From Phymorhynchus buccinoides (taxonomy: Eukaryota > Mollusca > Gastropoda > Neogastropoda > Raphitomidae), in assembly GCA_017654935.2 (NCBI GenBank), contig CM065712.1, positions 26,826,505 through 26,890,504 on the forward strand: 64,000 nucleotides of DNA, in the 5' to 3' direction. Shown piece by piece: positions 23,674-35,270 of this stretch (its first letter is position 1; every line of letters begins with the position of its first letter). Under the pieces are notes generated by a model. That model saw only the letters and a program-made list of their open reading frames with translations. It did not search any database and was not told the origin of the DNA. A program made the position numbers and the translations under genes.

Positions 23674-23709
23674 CTGTTAGTTAAACAAGATGGCAACGCC
23701 ACATTATAA

Positions 23710-24220
23710 CAGACCTGTTTACCCCAAAGTTGTAATTTCTGAAACAAAAAAACGTAATTTTGAGAGAAAAAACCTGTAATCCAACGCGTGACCAATGAAC
23801 GTCGATATCGTACTGACCTGAGTGTGCAATACTAAATGTCCGTCGAGCAGCAGACACAGAACACATGCTCGTCACCTAGTGCTGAGCAACGTATTCCTGG
23901 AATTTTTAGGTCACTTTTCCGGAATTTCTGTGCCATTTAAGTGACTTTTGATGACTTTTCTTTTGAATTTTTCGACCAGAAGATACAGAAGCTTCGGAAT
24001 GCACTCGCTTGGACGCCATTTTGAAACAGAAACGGAAATGGTGCGAAATGACTTTTCACCGCATCGTTTCAAAAGCTTCGCTTACCGACGCAACTGTAGT
24101 TTTTTTTTGGTATATTTAGGATTTTAGTTTCCCATATTTTTGTTTCCATAGCCGTAATTACCGTAACTTGACTTTCCCCCCGTAAAAATTACAGCAAAAT
24201 CGTAAAGGTAAACAGGTCTG
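23710..24220. mobile_element. Element with CAGACCTGTTTACC ends, copy 1
   Basis: TIRs CAGACCTGTTTACC bound 511 bp between ATF2 exons 3 and 4. The interior contains GGACGCCATTTTGAAACAGA, also present in the longer relative at 36761-38044. The termini are a variant of the CAGACCTGCCTAC family. Confidence 0.82.
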
Positions 24221-24464
24221 TTTTGGGGGTCTGCAACGAACACCTTTTGCAAGAGTCAATGCCCTTGGTGGGTGGGGGAAGATGGTTCAGTACTGACCAA
24301 ACAAGGGGATAACTCGCCAATAACCCTATTTGATACCACTAAATGGCTGCCTTTCGCAAGAGTGAATGCCCTTGTCAGTACTGACCAGCAAGGGCATCAC
24401 TCTCACTGTCAAGGGCGTTAATAACCCTAGTTGCAGAGGCCTATAAACGTAGTCCCAGTTACCA

Positions 24465-24650
24465 GTGTGAAATTCTGCTTAACGTCCTCCGGTCTGGAAC
24501 AGACACATCTGGGACACTAGTAGATGTAGAGATGGTGGGAACGATCCTGGAGGCAATGCCCGGAGGCAGTGCAACACCAGCAAAGTCCCAACATTTTAAC
24601 AATACAGATGTAACCCCGGTTACCAGCAACACACACACACATATTATACT
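24465..24650 (+). repeat. Interspersed repeat CTTAACGTCCTCCGGTCTGG
   Basis: Contains AACGTCCTCCGGTCTGGAAC, GGTGGGAACGATCCTGGAGG and AATGCCCGGAGGCAGTGCAA. Fragments recur at 6490-6620, 17140-17330, 30421-30475, 45670-45800 and 62895-62946. Confidence 0.75.
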
Positions 24651-24744
24651 CCCCCTGACAGACAGACACACAGACACACAGACAAAGAAAAATGGGAAAA
24701 TAAATTGTATGCCATTTGTTGTAAATTTAGAAATGATCTCCCTT

Positions 24745-25357
24745 GAATTTCATCCCATGAGACAGCTGATGAAATTCAGGGGAGTTAATTTTGGACACAA
24801 ACACACAAGCGCGTGCGCGCGCACTTCATCCCATGAGACAGCTGATGAAATTCAGGGGAGTTAATTTTGGACACAAACACACAAGCGCGTGCGCGCGCAC
24901 TTCATCCAATGAGACAGCTGATGAAATTCAGGGGAGTTAATTTTGGACACAAACACACAAGCGCGTGCGCGCGCACTTCATCCAATGAGACAGCTGATGA
25001 AATTCAGGGGAGTTAATTTTGGACACAAACACACAAGCGCGTGCGCGCGCACTTCATCCCATGAGACAGCTGATGAAATTCAGGGGAGTTAATTTTGGAC
25101 ACAAACACACAAGCGCGTGCGCGCGCACTTCATCCAATGAGACAGCTGATGAAATTCAGGGGAGTTAATTTTGGACACAAACACACAAGCGCGTGCGCGC
25201 GCACTTCATCCCATGAGACAGCTGATGAAATTCAGGGGAGTTAATTTTGGACACAAACACACAAGCGCGTGCGCGCGCACTTCATCCAATGAGACAGCTG
25301 ATGAAATTCAGGGGAGTTAATTTTGGACACAAACACACAAGCGCGTGCGCGCGCACA
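24745..25357 (+). repeat. 76-bp tandem array with Z-DNA-prone segment
   Basis: About eight units of exactly 76 bp begin near 24747, 24823, 24899, 24975, 25051, 25127, 25203 and 25279. Each ends with GCGCGTGCGCGCGC, an alternating purine-pyrimidine run. Units differ at one site (ATCCC or ATCCA). The array lies in ATF2 intron 3, and the next 200 bp are low-complexity CA, A and G/C runs. Confidence 0.96.
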
Positions 25358-25423
25358 CACACACACACATGCGTGCGTGCACACACACACACACAAAGGA
25401 AAGTAAAAAAAAGTAAAGAAAGA

Positions 25424-25459
<36 letters not shown>

Positions 25460-25635
25460 AAACAAACAACAAGAACGAAAGAACAAACGAAAAGAAAGGC
25501 AGACAGACAGAGGAACAGAAAGCCAGAGAAAGACAGACACTGCCCCCCCCCCCCCCAAAAAAAAGGGGGGAGAGAGAAGGAAAAAAACAAAAACTAAACA
25601 ATTTACAGCAAATGAACATGAATTTAGATACTCAC

Positions 25636-25736
25636 ATCGGCATCCGACGCGTTTTTGAAAGCATCCTCGAAGGGATTTTGAAACGAGGTCATCTCTTCTG
25701 CGTGCTTGATTAACTTGGTGGGGGTCGGGGTTTGAT
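25636..25736 (-). CDS. ATF2: ATF2-like coding exon 3 (TPTP stress-kinase site)
   Basis: This 101-nt exon (phase 1 in, phase 0 out) reads DQTPTPTKLIKHAEEM followed by NPFEDAFKNAS. In ATF2 the two TP threonines (Thr69/Thr71 in human) are the JNK/p38 phospho-acceptors, and NPFEDAFK corresponds to the human SPFENEFKKAS segment of the transactivation domain. The acceptor is TTAGCAG and the donor GAT|GTGAGT. Confidence 0.94.
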
Positions 25737-25782
25737 CTGCTAATAAAACACAGACAGAGAAAACTTCTACAGTGCTAAACCT

Positions 25783-26261
25783 TTAACTCACTCGGGGCGA
25801 ATGAGCCGGATCCGGCTCATGGCTTGCACAACCGTTTATGATGAATGGCCCGGCTCCGGCTCATAAGAGTTTTCAAGAGGTTTTGATTTCTGGCGTCTAA
25901 CCAGCTTTACGGAGCAAAGTCATAACCTATTTTCAGTTTGCTTTGACCTTGCCTCTCTTGAAATCAACCAATCATTGCAGACTTTACATTCAGCTTTGGT
26001 TGTAGAGGGGGGTCAAAGATCGGAATGTGAAATTTTCCTTCTTTCTATGTGTTAGCTGTTTTCGTCAATAGGAGACAAACGACGAAGGTGTGGAATCTGA
26101 TATTTTACGATCGTTTAGTGCATGGTGTTGCTAATCTTTTCTGAAAATATCGATGCCTAACTCTTCATAACTTGGTTTTGGTGATTATTTTCCGAATCTA
26201 GTCAAATGCCCAGTCCCCACAGAACAAGGGGAAATAATTCGGCCAGTCCCGAGTGAGCTAA
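25783..26261. mobile_element. TTAA-flanked MITE, family CTCACTCGGG, copy 2
   Basis: About 93% like 16612-17090 in the same orientation; the right terminal TTAA has mutated to CTAA. It begins 47 bp upstream (transcribed sense) of ATF2 exon 3. Confidence 0.88.
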
Positions 26262-26490
26262 GCTCTAAGCGCTTTACAAAATAAATTTGTATTAAAAACA
26301 AACCCTTCAGGCATGGCAATGGAGGAAAAGCATTTTTCTCAGAAAATATAATAGGGTTTCAGAATATATGTTGTCTCTTGGTGAAATCAATGGATTAAAA
26401 AAGCCCTTTATGATGATCAGGAGGCAAAATTGCTCTTGAAAATGAATATGTAAAACTGTTCAAACTTGGGGAAAGGGTGTCTCTTTAAGC

Positions 26491-27065
26491 TTAAAGGTCG
26501 ACTCTGACGGATGAGTTTTTTTGCAAGAAACACGTCGAGATCACCAGAAAGACAGCCTTTTCAAGGATCGGAACACTCACTTTGCTCTGGTTTCCTATAA
26601 ATAAAACCGTCAAAACGGCGATTCCTCCTTGGCGGAGATACCAGAGAGAGTAGCCTTTTTGGATGGGGTGGGTGAAGGTCACTCATTGTGGTTGAAGCTT
26701 TTTCTTTTTTTTGTAGTGCAGTAAAAAAAAATATTGGAGCTATTTCCTTTGTTGTGAGCGAAACTCCTTCAGATAATCTGTATAAAATTTTAAAAAAGAA
26801 AGAAAAAAAGGCTTGTATTGAGAAAATTTTGTGCACACGATTTGGTCTAAACTCAGGCGGCCATTACAAAAGAGACGGCACACGCCTTCTCTTTGGGTGA
26901 AATAATTTGAATTCCAGCACCTCCGCCAAGGAGGAATCGCCGATTTGACGGTTTGATTTCTAGGAAACCAGAGCAAAGTGAGTGTTGCGATCTCCGTAAA
27001 GGATATTTTCATGGTGATCTCGACATATTTCTTGCAAAAACTCATCCGTTAGGGTGCCCCTTTAA
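26491..27065. mobile_element. TTAA-flanked MITE (AGGTCGACTCTGACGG ends)
   Basis: TTAA occurs at both ends with inverted termini AGG(T)...CTGACGGATGAGTTTTT and AAAAACTCATCCGTTAGGG, as expected of piggyBac-type TTAA insertions. Further copies are at 29765-30343 and 63287-63856. The element itself is internally palindromic around a TTGGCGGAG motif. Confidence 0.9.
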
Positions 27066-27209
27066 AACCCCTTCTGACATTTGTTTTTCCTCACTGACTT
27101 TTCTCTGAATTCAGAGAATTATCAGAAGATCACCATGCCTGCCCTTACATACATGCACAGACATACCGACACCCCCCCCCCCCCCTCTCCCCACCCTATC
27201 CCTCTCATT

Positions 27210-27240
<31 letters not shown>

Positions 27241-27346
27241 ACCTTTAACTAAACATTGATAAAATACAGACATTGTTAAATAACATTTTGCAATCAGACT
27301 AAGTACACATAGGCACATACAAGGCTCACAAACATTCAGAAGTAGA

Positions 27347-27398
<52 letters not shown>

Positions 27399-27914
27399 TT
27401 AGCTAAACATTGATAAAATAAATAGACATCATTAAATAACATTTTACAATCAGATTACCTAAAAATTTCCATTATCAATTTATACATGTACCCCCTGGGG
27501 GGATACCGGGGGGTCTTTTGTTGCATAAATAGTTCCCCCACCTTCTGGAAGTTCTGTGCTTGTAACTTCCTGTAATCTGTCACTCTCTTTGACTCTGCCT
27601 TTTCCCTTTGCTTACTGTCATCTACTATCTTTCTGCCTTACCAGTCCATTCTCCTGCATTTTTTTACGAAACCCTTCAGCTGAAGTCGGACTTGCTGGGC
27701 CTAACTATTTCTTGGTTAGGCGCATAACGGCAGCATGACACATCTGCGCTCATAATTGACAGAAAACTGTCTGAGCGATCGAAGAAGAAGAAATGTACAT
27801 ATAAACAAGCTTCACATTCACAATGACCGCAGCAGAAGCAGACTAAGTACACATAGGCACATACAAAGCTCACAAACATTCAGAAGTAGAACACACACAC
27901 ACACACACACGCAC

Positions 27915-28005
27915 ACATGGGCAGGATGAAAAAAAGCTTTGTTAGCTTATTCTTTAACCCTCAATAAAGATGATTTTGACTTGACTTGACTTGACTTGAC
28001 TTGAC
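27915..28005 (+). mobile_element. Retrotransposon tail ending (TTGAC)n
   Basis: A short 3' UTR-like stretch with TCAATAAAGATGATTTTGAC runs into four or five TTGAC units. A second tail with the same ending is at 40490-40626, and other AATAAA-type tails are at 33130-33440 and 61020-61155. No coding part remains. Confidence 0.65.
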
Positions 28006-28379
28006 ACACACACACAAACACCCACCCCCACCCACAGACACGCACACACACACACTTACATATTTAGCTAAACATTGATAAAATACATAGACATAATTAA
28101 ATAACATTTTACAATCAGATTATAAAAAAAATCCATTATCAATTTACATATTGTCAGTCAAATTCAAAAACCTTGTATCTCAATTTTGGGAGTTTTGAGA
28201 AAAATGAAAAAAACTTAAAAAAATTAACCGCATTGACCACAATTGATTAACTATGATGAATGTGTTGTTCAAGACATTGCGAGTTCACGAGGTTTTTGAA
28301 TTTCACTGATGATATAAACAAGCTTCACATTCACAATGACCGCAGCAAAAGCAGACTAAGTACACATAGGCATATAGAA

Positions 28380-28499
28380 GGCAGAAGTAGAATGCACGCG
28401 CACACGCACACACACACACACACACACACGCACACACACACACACACACACGCACACACACACACACACACACAGACACACAGACACACACTCACACAA

Positions 28500-28533
<34 letters not shown>

Positions 28534-28545
28534 ACACACATTTGA
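28380..28545 (+). repeat. (CA)n microsatellite block
   Basis: About 165 bp of CA repeats in ATF2 intron 2. The 27200-28150 stretch before it holds further CA blocks and a duplicated AAACATTGATAAAATA segment (27255, 27405, 28070). No coding sequence is seen. Confidence 0.95.
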
Positions 28546-29008
28546 GACCGGATTTGTTGGCACAGATGCAGCTTACTATGCAAACGAAGAAGAGAGTATG
28601 AACTGTGCTGAACTTTTTCTTTCTACGGCTGCCAGTGAAAACCTCCGTCATACGACCCCTCCAATTTACGACCGATTTTTCCGGACATTTTGGAAGTCTT
28701 AAAATAGAGGTTTGTCTGTACTCACATTATTAATTTATAAGGCGTACATGGGGTCTGAGTCTTGGATAAAAGTATCGCCTTATAGTCCGAAAAATACAGT
28801 ACACATTTTTGGTAAATAAACCACTGTATGGAAAATAAGGCAGATAACTTGAAGTTGAAGCCAAAGAACGTTTCATTTCGAACATGCACTGGCTGGCGAG
28901 CACGCAAATTGCGTATCGTATTTCCGGTGCGTGGGAAAAACATGGATTGGGAAAGGAATCTCGCACGAGAAAGAACATCGTTTTTTTGCCCACTCGCATT
29001 AAACGATG

Positions 29009-29234
29009 GCTTCGAGTCAAAATGGACTATCTTTAGATAGTCCATTGACTTTTTATTGATGTTATTGCAAAAGCTAAGAACTTGTATTAAGAAAGACAGC
29101 AAATAATGTCAAATGGGGATTATGCTCGTTATATTTCTGCAGTCTTTTTTTGAAACAAGTTATTAGTTTTCACAACATGTTCAATAATACGTCAATGGAC
29201 TATCTAAAGATAGTCCGTTTTGACTCCAAGCCAT
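29009..29234. mobile_element. 226-bp element with palindromic inverted ends
   Basis: Both ends carry GGACTATCTTTAGATAGTCC, itself a perfect palindrome, inside a longer inverted repeat (TTCGAGTCAAAATGGAC and its counterpart TTTTGACTCCAAGCC). It lies 110 bp downstream of the ATF2 exon 2 donor. The family is unknown. Confidence 0.7.
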
Positions 29235-29343
29235 CAAATTGTTTTGGCAGGTGAAGTGAATTATAAACTCTGCACTTTCTTATTTCACCCGCCACTTTCA
29301 GGGCTGAAACAGAAGTAAAGGAAAGAAAAAAGGTCCGTCTCAC

Positions 29344-29455
29344 CGTGACACATGCGAGCCGATGACGTTGATACGCTGGCTCCCCCTGGCCCAACGGCCA
29401 GGGACATTTCGTGTTTCTTCCTGTGGACGTTCAGTTGGCCCTCGGCGCTAAACCG
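29344..29455 (-). CDS. ATF2: ATF2-like coding exon 2 (second half of C2H2 finger)
   Basis: The exon runs from a GCACAG acceptor to a CACG|GTGAGA donor (112 nt, phase 0 in, phase 1 out). It begins RFSAEGQLNVHRKKHEMSL, supplying the two finger histidines and the HEM motif found in ATF2 and ATF7. Spacing with exon 1 is C-x4-C-x12-H-x3-H. The tail is less conserved and continues in phase into the TPTP exon. Confidence 0.92.
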
Positions 29456-29608
29456 CTGTGCATACATAATGAAAAAACACAACAAGAAATGAGAAAACAA
29501 ATAAACCAATTTAATACAAATAAACTTAACCGAAAACTCCACTTTCAAAAAGATGATAGATGAAATTGCATCATAGTTAACCCAGTCACTCCCAGAACTA
29601 TTTGTACT

Positions 29609-30553
29609 TTTAGCGAAATGAGATACCCAACTTAGGTTCTGGGCCTTCTCAAGTAATGCTAAATAGAGGAAAGGGAAATAACTGTCTTTTAAGATCTGGG
29701 CTACTGAGTAGGTTATACCCCCTAAGCATGTCGAAACTCACTCTTGGGGGGTCAACTCAAAGGCTTAAAGGTGGACCCTGACGGATGAGTTTTTGTAAGA
29801 AACACGATCGAGATCACCAGGAAAACACCCTTTTACAGTGATCGCAACACTCACTTTGCTCTGGTTTCCTAGAAATCAAGCCGTCAAATAGGCGATTCCT
29901 CCTTGGCGGAGAAGCTGGAAGTCAAATTCTTTCACTCAAAGAGAAGGCGTGTGCCGTCTCTTTTCTAATGGCCGCCTGCGTTTAGACCAAATCGTTTGCA
30001 CAAACTTTTTGCAATACAAAGCCTTTTTATTTTATTTTTTTTAAATTTTATACAGTTTATCTAAAGGAGTTTCGCTCACAACAAAGGAAATAGCTCCATT
30101 TTTTTTACTACTGCACTACAAAAAAAAAAGAAAACGCTTCAACCACAATGAGTGACCTCCACCCACCCCATCCAAAATGGCTACTCTCTCCGGCATCTCC
30201 GCCAAGGAGGAAATCGCCGTTTTGACGGTTTAATTTCTAGGAAACCAGAGCAAAGTGAGTGTTCCGATCCTTGAAAAGGCTGTCTTTCTGGTGATTCTCC
30301 TCGAGTTTCTTGCAAAAACTCATCCGTCAGAGTCCACCTTTAAGTTCAAACAAGACTCAGTCTCACAAAAATACAGTTTTTATGCACGTACTAGTACTTT
30401 TAGCATGATGATGAAATTCTGCTTAACGTCCTCCGGTCTGGAACAGACACATATGGGACATTGGTAGATCTATATAAAGCACCCATGTCAGTAAAATGCA
30501 TCAAATCAGGACTTGTTATCCAAAGACCCTATTTTCTTAATTTTGGGAGGTTA
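29609..30553 (+). repeat. Left arm of large inverted duplication ending at the gap
   Basis: This segment is the reverse complement of 62814-64000 at allele-like similarity. Positions 30421-30553 are an exact match to 62814-62946. It contains one TTAA-flanked MITE (29765-30343) together with the same flanks on both sides in both arms, so the match is a locus, not only a shared transposon. The right arm has an extra ~260 bp insertion. Confidence 0.93.
29765..30343. mobile_element. TTAA-flanked MITE, copy in left overlap arm
   Basis: Same family as 26491-27065, with TTAA at both ends. Its flanks match those of 63287-63856 in inverse orientation, so the two are the same insertion seen twice. Confidence 0.92.
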
Positions 30554-31053
30554 NNNNNNNNNNNNNNNNNNNNNNNNNNNNNNNNNNNNNNNNNNNNNNN
30601 NNNNNNNNNNNNNNNNNNNNNNNNNNNNNNNNNNNNNNNNNNNNNNNNNNNNNNNNNNNNNNNNNNNNNNNNNNNNNNNNNNNNNNNNNNNNNNNNNNNN
30701 NNNNNNNNNNNNNNNNNNNNNNNNNNNNNNNNNNNNNNNNNNNNNNNNNNNNNNNNNNNNNNNNNNNNNNNNNNNNNNNNNNNNNNNNNNNNNNNNNNNN
30801 NNNNNNNNNNNNNNNNNNNNNNNNNNNNNNNNNNNNNNNNNNNNNNNNNNNNNNNNNNNNNNNNNNNNNNNNNNNNNNNNNNNNNNNNNNNNNNNNNNNN
30901 NNNNNNNNNNNNNNNNNNNNNNNNNNNNNNNNNNNNNNNNNNNNNNNNNNNNNNNNNNNNNNNNNNNNNNNNNNNNNNNNNNNNNNNNNNNNNNNNNNNN
31001 NNNNNNNNNNNNNNNNNNNNNNNNNNNNNNNNNNNNNNNNNNNNNNNNNNNNN
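30554..31053. other. Assembly gap (500 N)
   Basis: Exactly 500 N bases separate two contigs. A round gap length is a scaffolding placeholder rather than a measured distance. Open frames running through it are artefacts. Confidence 1.
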
Positions 31054-32400
31054 AGGGGCAATGTCCCCTGAAGCTGAAAGGAAACAACAGGTTCCAATGT
31101 AATTGACAGCCTCTCGTTGCACTTTCACTTCTAGTTAAACTTCATGACCTCTATAGCACTGTCTCATAATTCGGTCTTTTGGGGTCATCTTTCCCTACTG
31201 TCTCGTTTTGAAGTCGGTTTGGGGTAGTTCCGGTTCAAAAATATAATTAAAAAACGGAAGTTACCTACCTTAAACAACAACTATATTTTGTTCTTGTCTT
31301 CAAGTCTTAGGGTATTAACCATGAAAACAGGACTTAATATTATTAAATCTACAAACTGATAACTGAGCAATTAAACACCCCTCTATTTCAATTACGTAAG
31401 CAGCCATGCCGTGTTTACAGCATTTCCTAACCGGAACTAAGTGTCCTAACGGGCACACAACCCGTTCACTTCCGTTTTCCACTTCGAAACAGTGCTATAA
31501 CCAGCTCTCTCTCTCTCTCTTGCGATCAATCTGGCAGTGTGCTAAGGTCTCAGCAAAATGCATCTTCTCAAATTCTCATAATCCGGCGACGCCGGCTCCA
31601 GGCAATTAACAAATCCTGAACTTCAGGACATCCTGGAGGCTGGAGAACCCATGCACACACACTACATGCACAGAGGCACCCCCCTCCTCCTCCCACCCCC
31701 TGTCCCCACGGCACACACACACATAAAATTATTCCCCTCCCTGAAACTTCACCTATGACAGTTCATCACACGGTGCAGTCACACACACACACACACATGT
31801 TCTCTCTCCGTGTCTCTGTCGTCTCTGTGTGTCTGTGTCTCTCTCTCTCTGTGTCTATCTCTCTCTCTCTCCCTCTCTGTCTCTCTCTCTCTCTCTCACT
31901 CTTCTCTCTCTGTGTCTCTCTCTTGTCTGTCTCCTCTCTCTCTCTCTCTTATGTTAACGGCAAGTATGATAAATTGTCTACCCCTTGCCAATACGCTTAC
32001 CTTTGTAAAATCAAGGGTCATTTCATTTCTCTCTCTCCCTCTCTCTGTTTCTCTCTCTTTCGTTTATCCTAAGAGCAGAACTTTTTTACTGTGATTCTCC
32101 CCAGGCTTTATGTATTGAAACATTTGTCAACAACTGCATCATGTACGTATATACCTATGTAATCATGCATACCTTCATACGATTTTTGTCCCGAGTTATT
32201 TATTCTCTAACTTATTTTTGTATTCAGAACTCGAACGCAGTGTGTTGCCCGTGTGTTAATGGTACTCCAATCTCGAGTTGCGTTTGTGCCAGATGCTTGG
32301 GAGTCTTGCTCTAGGGGAGGTATTTATACTGTGCCTTGGAAACGTATTGCAGAAATGTATCTGTGAATCATTCTATACTACATGTGCTTATGCACTAATA
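31054..32400. other. Start of right contig, no gene seen
   Basis: AT-rich DNA with CT/CA microsatellites (31500-32060). A missing terminal exon of ZNHIT2 might be expected in this direction, but no convincing candidate was found. Confidence 0.55.
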
Positions 32401-32406
32401 GTAATA

Positions 32407-33117
32407 CCGTATTTTTCGGACTATAAGGTGATACTTTTTTCCAAGACTCAGACCCCTGCACCTTATAATGTGACTGATAAAATATACTGGTCTCCAAAAT
32501 TTAAGGGCCGGAAGAACGCTCTTCTCTCTTCTGTCTTGGAGGCATGCTTATTGAGAGCTCTGGTTGCCGCCCTTACATACACATTCGTGTCTAACTTTTG
32601 CTCAGCAGTGTTCACTACAGTCATGCCTTGCACGTGCAATAGGCAAGAAACCTGCATCAGCCCTGATTCTTCAGCGAAAAGAGACCAAACGTTCGTGACA
32701 TTCTCGTGAATTTGCCACATCTTAAGCGTACCTGAAAACGCTGTTGCTGTACTGCAATGTCTGCAAAACTGGTTCAGGCACGTGCAACAGGAAGGAAAGT
32801 TATTGAGTAGCCTAAGTTTTGCCATTTTCTTCATTGTTGTCTTAGTGTACAATAAATAGATATCAAGCTACTGAAAACAGAAGCCGGCCCTTAACTTTTG
32901 GAGACCAGTATAGTAAGAAAATATAGTAACAAAATCTGAAATTTGGGTAAAAATTTTGGGGTGTGCGCCTTATATTTCAGATTTTGTTACTATAATTTTC
33001 TTACTATTTTATCAGTCACATTATAAGGTGCAGGGGTCTGAGTCTTGGAAAAAAGTATTGTAAAGTATTATTTGCATAAGTTATACAAAGGTAAGCCTTA
33101 TAGTCCGAAAAATACGA
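32407..33117. mobile_element. TA-flanked CCGTATTTTTCGGACT element with nested insertion
   Basis: Left end CCGTATTTTTCGGACTATAA and its inverse near 33095-33117 define the element. A second element with CTGGTCTCCAAAAT ends sits inside at 32487-32908, flanked by TA. A right-end fragment of the same outer family is at 28770-28800. Confidence 0.85.
32487..32908. mobile_element. Nested TA-flanked MITE (CTGGTCTCC ends)
   Basis: Ends CTGGTCTCCAAAATTTAAGG and the inverse CTTAACTTTTGGAGACCAG are bounded by TA. The ~420-bp interior has only short open frames with no recognised domain. Confidence 0.85.
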
Positions 33118-33469
33118 TAATTGTTTATATGCGAGTGTCTAACAAATTATGAGCGCATTTATTTGCCTACTTATCGATTTGTGTATGTATGTATTTAGTT
33201 ATTTAGTTATTCATTTAGTTATTAATTTACTTATTTTTATTATTTATTATTTAATTGTTATGGCATGTGCTATGGGTCGGTGGCCTGCACATTAAACCAG
33301 TGTTAAACCGTGTCTCTTTCGTTTATGGTATTAGTTACATGTTGTATGCTTAGAACCAAGGGCAGAATGGAATGAAAGACTAGGCCCATCCTAAATTCTT
33401 ATCCTTGTAAAATAAAGTATTTGAAGTTTGAAGGTTGAAGTCTCTCTCTTTCCTTCCCACACACACACA

Positions 33470-33775
33470 CATCATATACCTAGTTCTAAGGACAGTTCGG
33501 CACACATCCCAGTCAGACACATGCCGTAGCGCTGAGTCCAGCTCAACAGGAACGTGGCTTTCTTTTTCGCCAGGAACAACTGTCGGGATGCAGCCTGCGG
33601 CTCTCTCTCTCTCTTTCCCTCTCCCACACACACAGCATATACCTAGTTCTAAGGACAGTTCGGCAAACATCCCAGTCAGACACATGCCGTAGCGCTGAGT
33701 CCAGCTCAACAGGAACGTGGCTTTCTTTTTCGCCAGGAACAACTGTCGGGATGCAGCCTGCGGCTCTCTGTCTCT
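33470..33775 (-). repeat. Two tandem partial copies of ZNHIT2 exon 9
   Basis: Two ~170-bp units downstream of exon 9 repeat its second half (PQAASRQLFLAKKK to ELSLELG), the TAG|GTATAT donor and a GA/CA-rich intron piece. The upstream side of each copy is purine-rich on the transcribed strand and offers no convincing acceptor, so these are probably inert. Confidence 0.9.
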
Positions 33776-33815
33776 CTCTCTCTCTCTTTCCCTCTCCCAC
33801 ACACACAGCATATAC

Positions 33816-34013
33816 CTAGTTCTAAGGACAGTTCGGCACACATCCCAGTCAGACACATGCCGTAGCGCTGAGTCCAGCTCAACAGGAACGTCGCTTTCTT
33901 CTTCGCCAGGAACAACTGTCGGGATGCAGCCTGCGGCTCACGATCATCAGCATCTTCTGTCGTTTCTGGTTGGGGGCTGCTCACTACTTCCTTCGGCTTC
34001 CTTTTTCCATTGG
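33816..34013 (-). CDS. ZNHIT2: ZNHIT2-like coding exon 9
   Basis: This 198-nt exon encodes KRKPKEVVSSPQPETTED, then SRQLFLAKKKATFLLSWTQR and YGMCLTGMCAELSLEL. It matches RDHLYRARKKCQFLLAWTNE in human ZNHIT2. The acceptor is a NAGNAG (TTAGCAG), so a site 3 nt away is possible. The donor is CTAG|GTATAT, phase 1. The phase-1 entry does not fit exon 8 directly, implying a missing exon. Confidence 0.85.
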
Positions 34014-34499
34014 CTGCTAAGAAATTAGTGGGACAAAAAATACTTGTTAGTTTTGTCTGCACACACACACAGATAAATAAACAGAATGACGCATGCATGC
34101 GTATTTAAACTTGGCCGCTGTAGATTTTTGAAAGAGAGACAGATGGATGCATGCATGGACGCTTGGTATCCTATTTATAAAGTTTATTTAAACTTGGGCC
34201 GCTGTAAGATTCGAACCACAACCCCCGACCAACACTATTATGGGAAAAGATGCTGGAACCGCAAAGCCAGAATCTGTCTGCACACACACACAGACAGATA
34301 AATAGATGGACGCATGCACACACAACAAATCCTATTTATAATGTTTACTTAAACTTTGGCCCTTGTAAGATTCGACCACAACCTCGACCATACACAATTA
34401 AAGTATCCATGGGAAAAGACGCTGGAAGTACGAAGCCAGTCTGTCTGCACACACACACAGACAGACAGATAGAGACAGATGGATGCATGCATGGACGCT

Positions 34500-35270
34500 T
34501 GGTATCCTATTTTTAAAGATTGCCCATTTTAACTGTTTCAAGGGACAAATACCCTGCACGAGCAATAGACAGGGTGCCTGCATTTCAACTGATTCTCAAG
34601 GGACAAGATACCAAACTTTTGAGAAAGACAGGGTGCCCATTTGCAACTGTTTCAAGCGGACCTGAAATACCCTTTTGCTGAACTGTAGGATGCCCATTTT
34701 AACTGTTTCCAGGGACTTGCAACAGGAAGGACCCCTATTGAGTTTTGACAGGGTGCCCATTGTTGTTTTTGTGTTCAAGGGACAGATATCACCCTTTTGA
34801 GAACAGACAGGGTGCCCATTTCAACTGCTTCCAGGGACAAATACCCTTTTGAGAAAGACAGGGTGCCCATTTTAACTGTTTCCAGGGACAAATCTCCCTT
34901 GTGACAAAGACAGGAGTGCCCATGTCAAACTGCTGTCCAGGGACAAAATACACTTTTGAGGAATAGACAGGGTCGCTCAATTTCAACTGTTTCAGGGACA
35001 AAACCCTTTGAGAAAGACAGGATGACCATTTGAACTGTTTCCAGGGAAAATAACCTGTTGATTTCAAAGAACGAGCGGTGCCCATTTCAACTGTCTTCCA
35101 GGGACAAATACCTTTTTTGACAAAGACAGCGGTGCCCTTTTTTAACTGAACTTTGAGTCTTCAAATGGGGACTTTGAGAAAGACAGCCCGTGCCCATTTC
35201 GCACGTAAATTCCAGGGACAAATACCCTTTTGAGAAAGAGCAGGGTGCCCATTTCAACTGCCTTCATCCA
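34500..35270 (+). repeat. Degenerate ~50-bp minisatellite, probably poorly polished
   Basis: Around fourteen irregular units with core GGTGCCCATTTCAACTG and CAGGGACAAATACCCTTTTG occur, with one more at 35885-35930. Units differ mainly by single-base gains and losses rather than substitutions, a pattern typical of uncorrected long reads. It lies between ZNHIT2 exons 8 and 9, where an expected exon is missing. Confidence 0.85.

Noticed and set aside
24745..25357. CRISPR-like array
   Set aside because: Repeats are contiguous 76-bp units without unique spacers, and the DNA is eukaryotic.
30461..31128. Open frames spanning the gap
   Set aside because: They consist of N bases.
32278..32852. Open frames of 129-143 codons on both strands
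   Set aside because: They lie across nested MITE borders; the composition is unremarkable and no domain is recognised.
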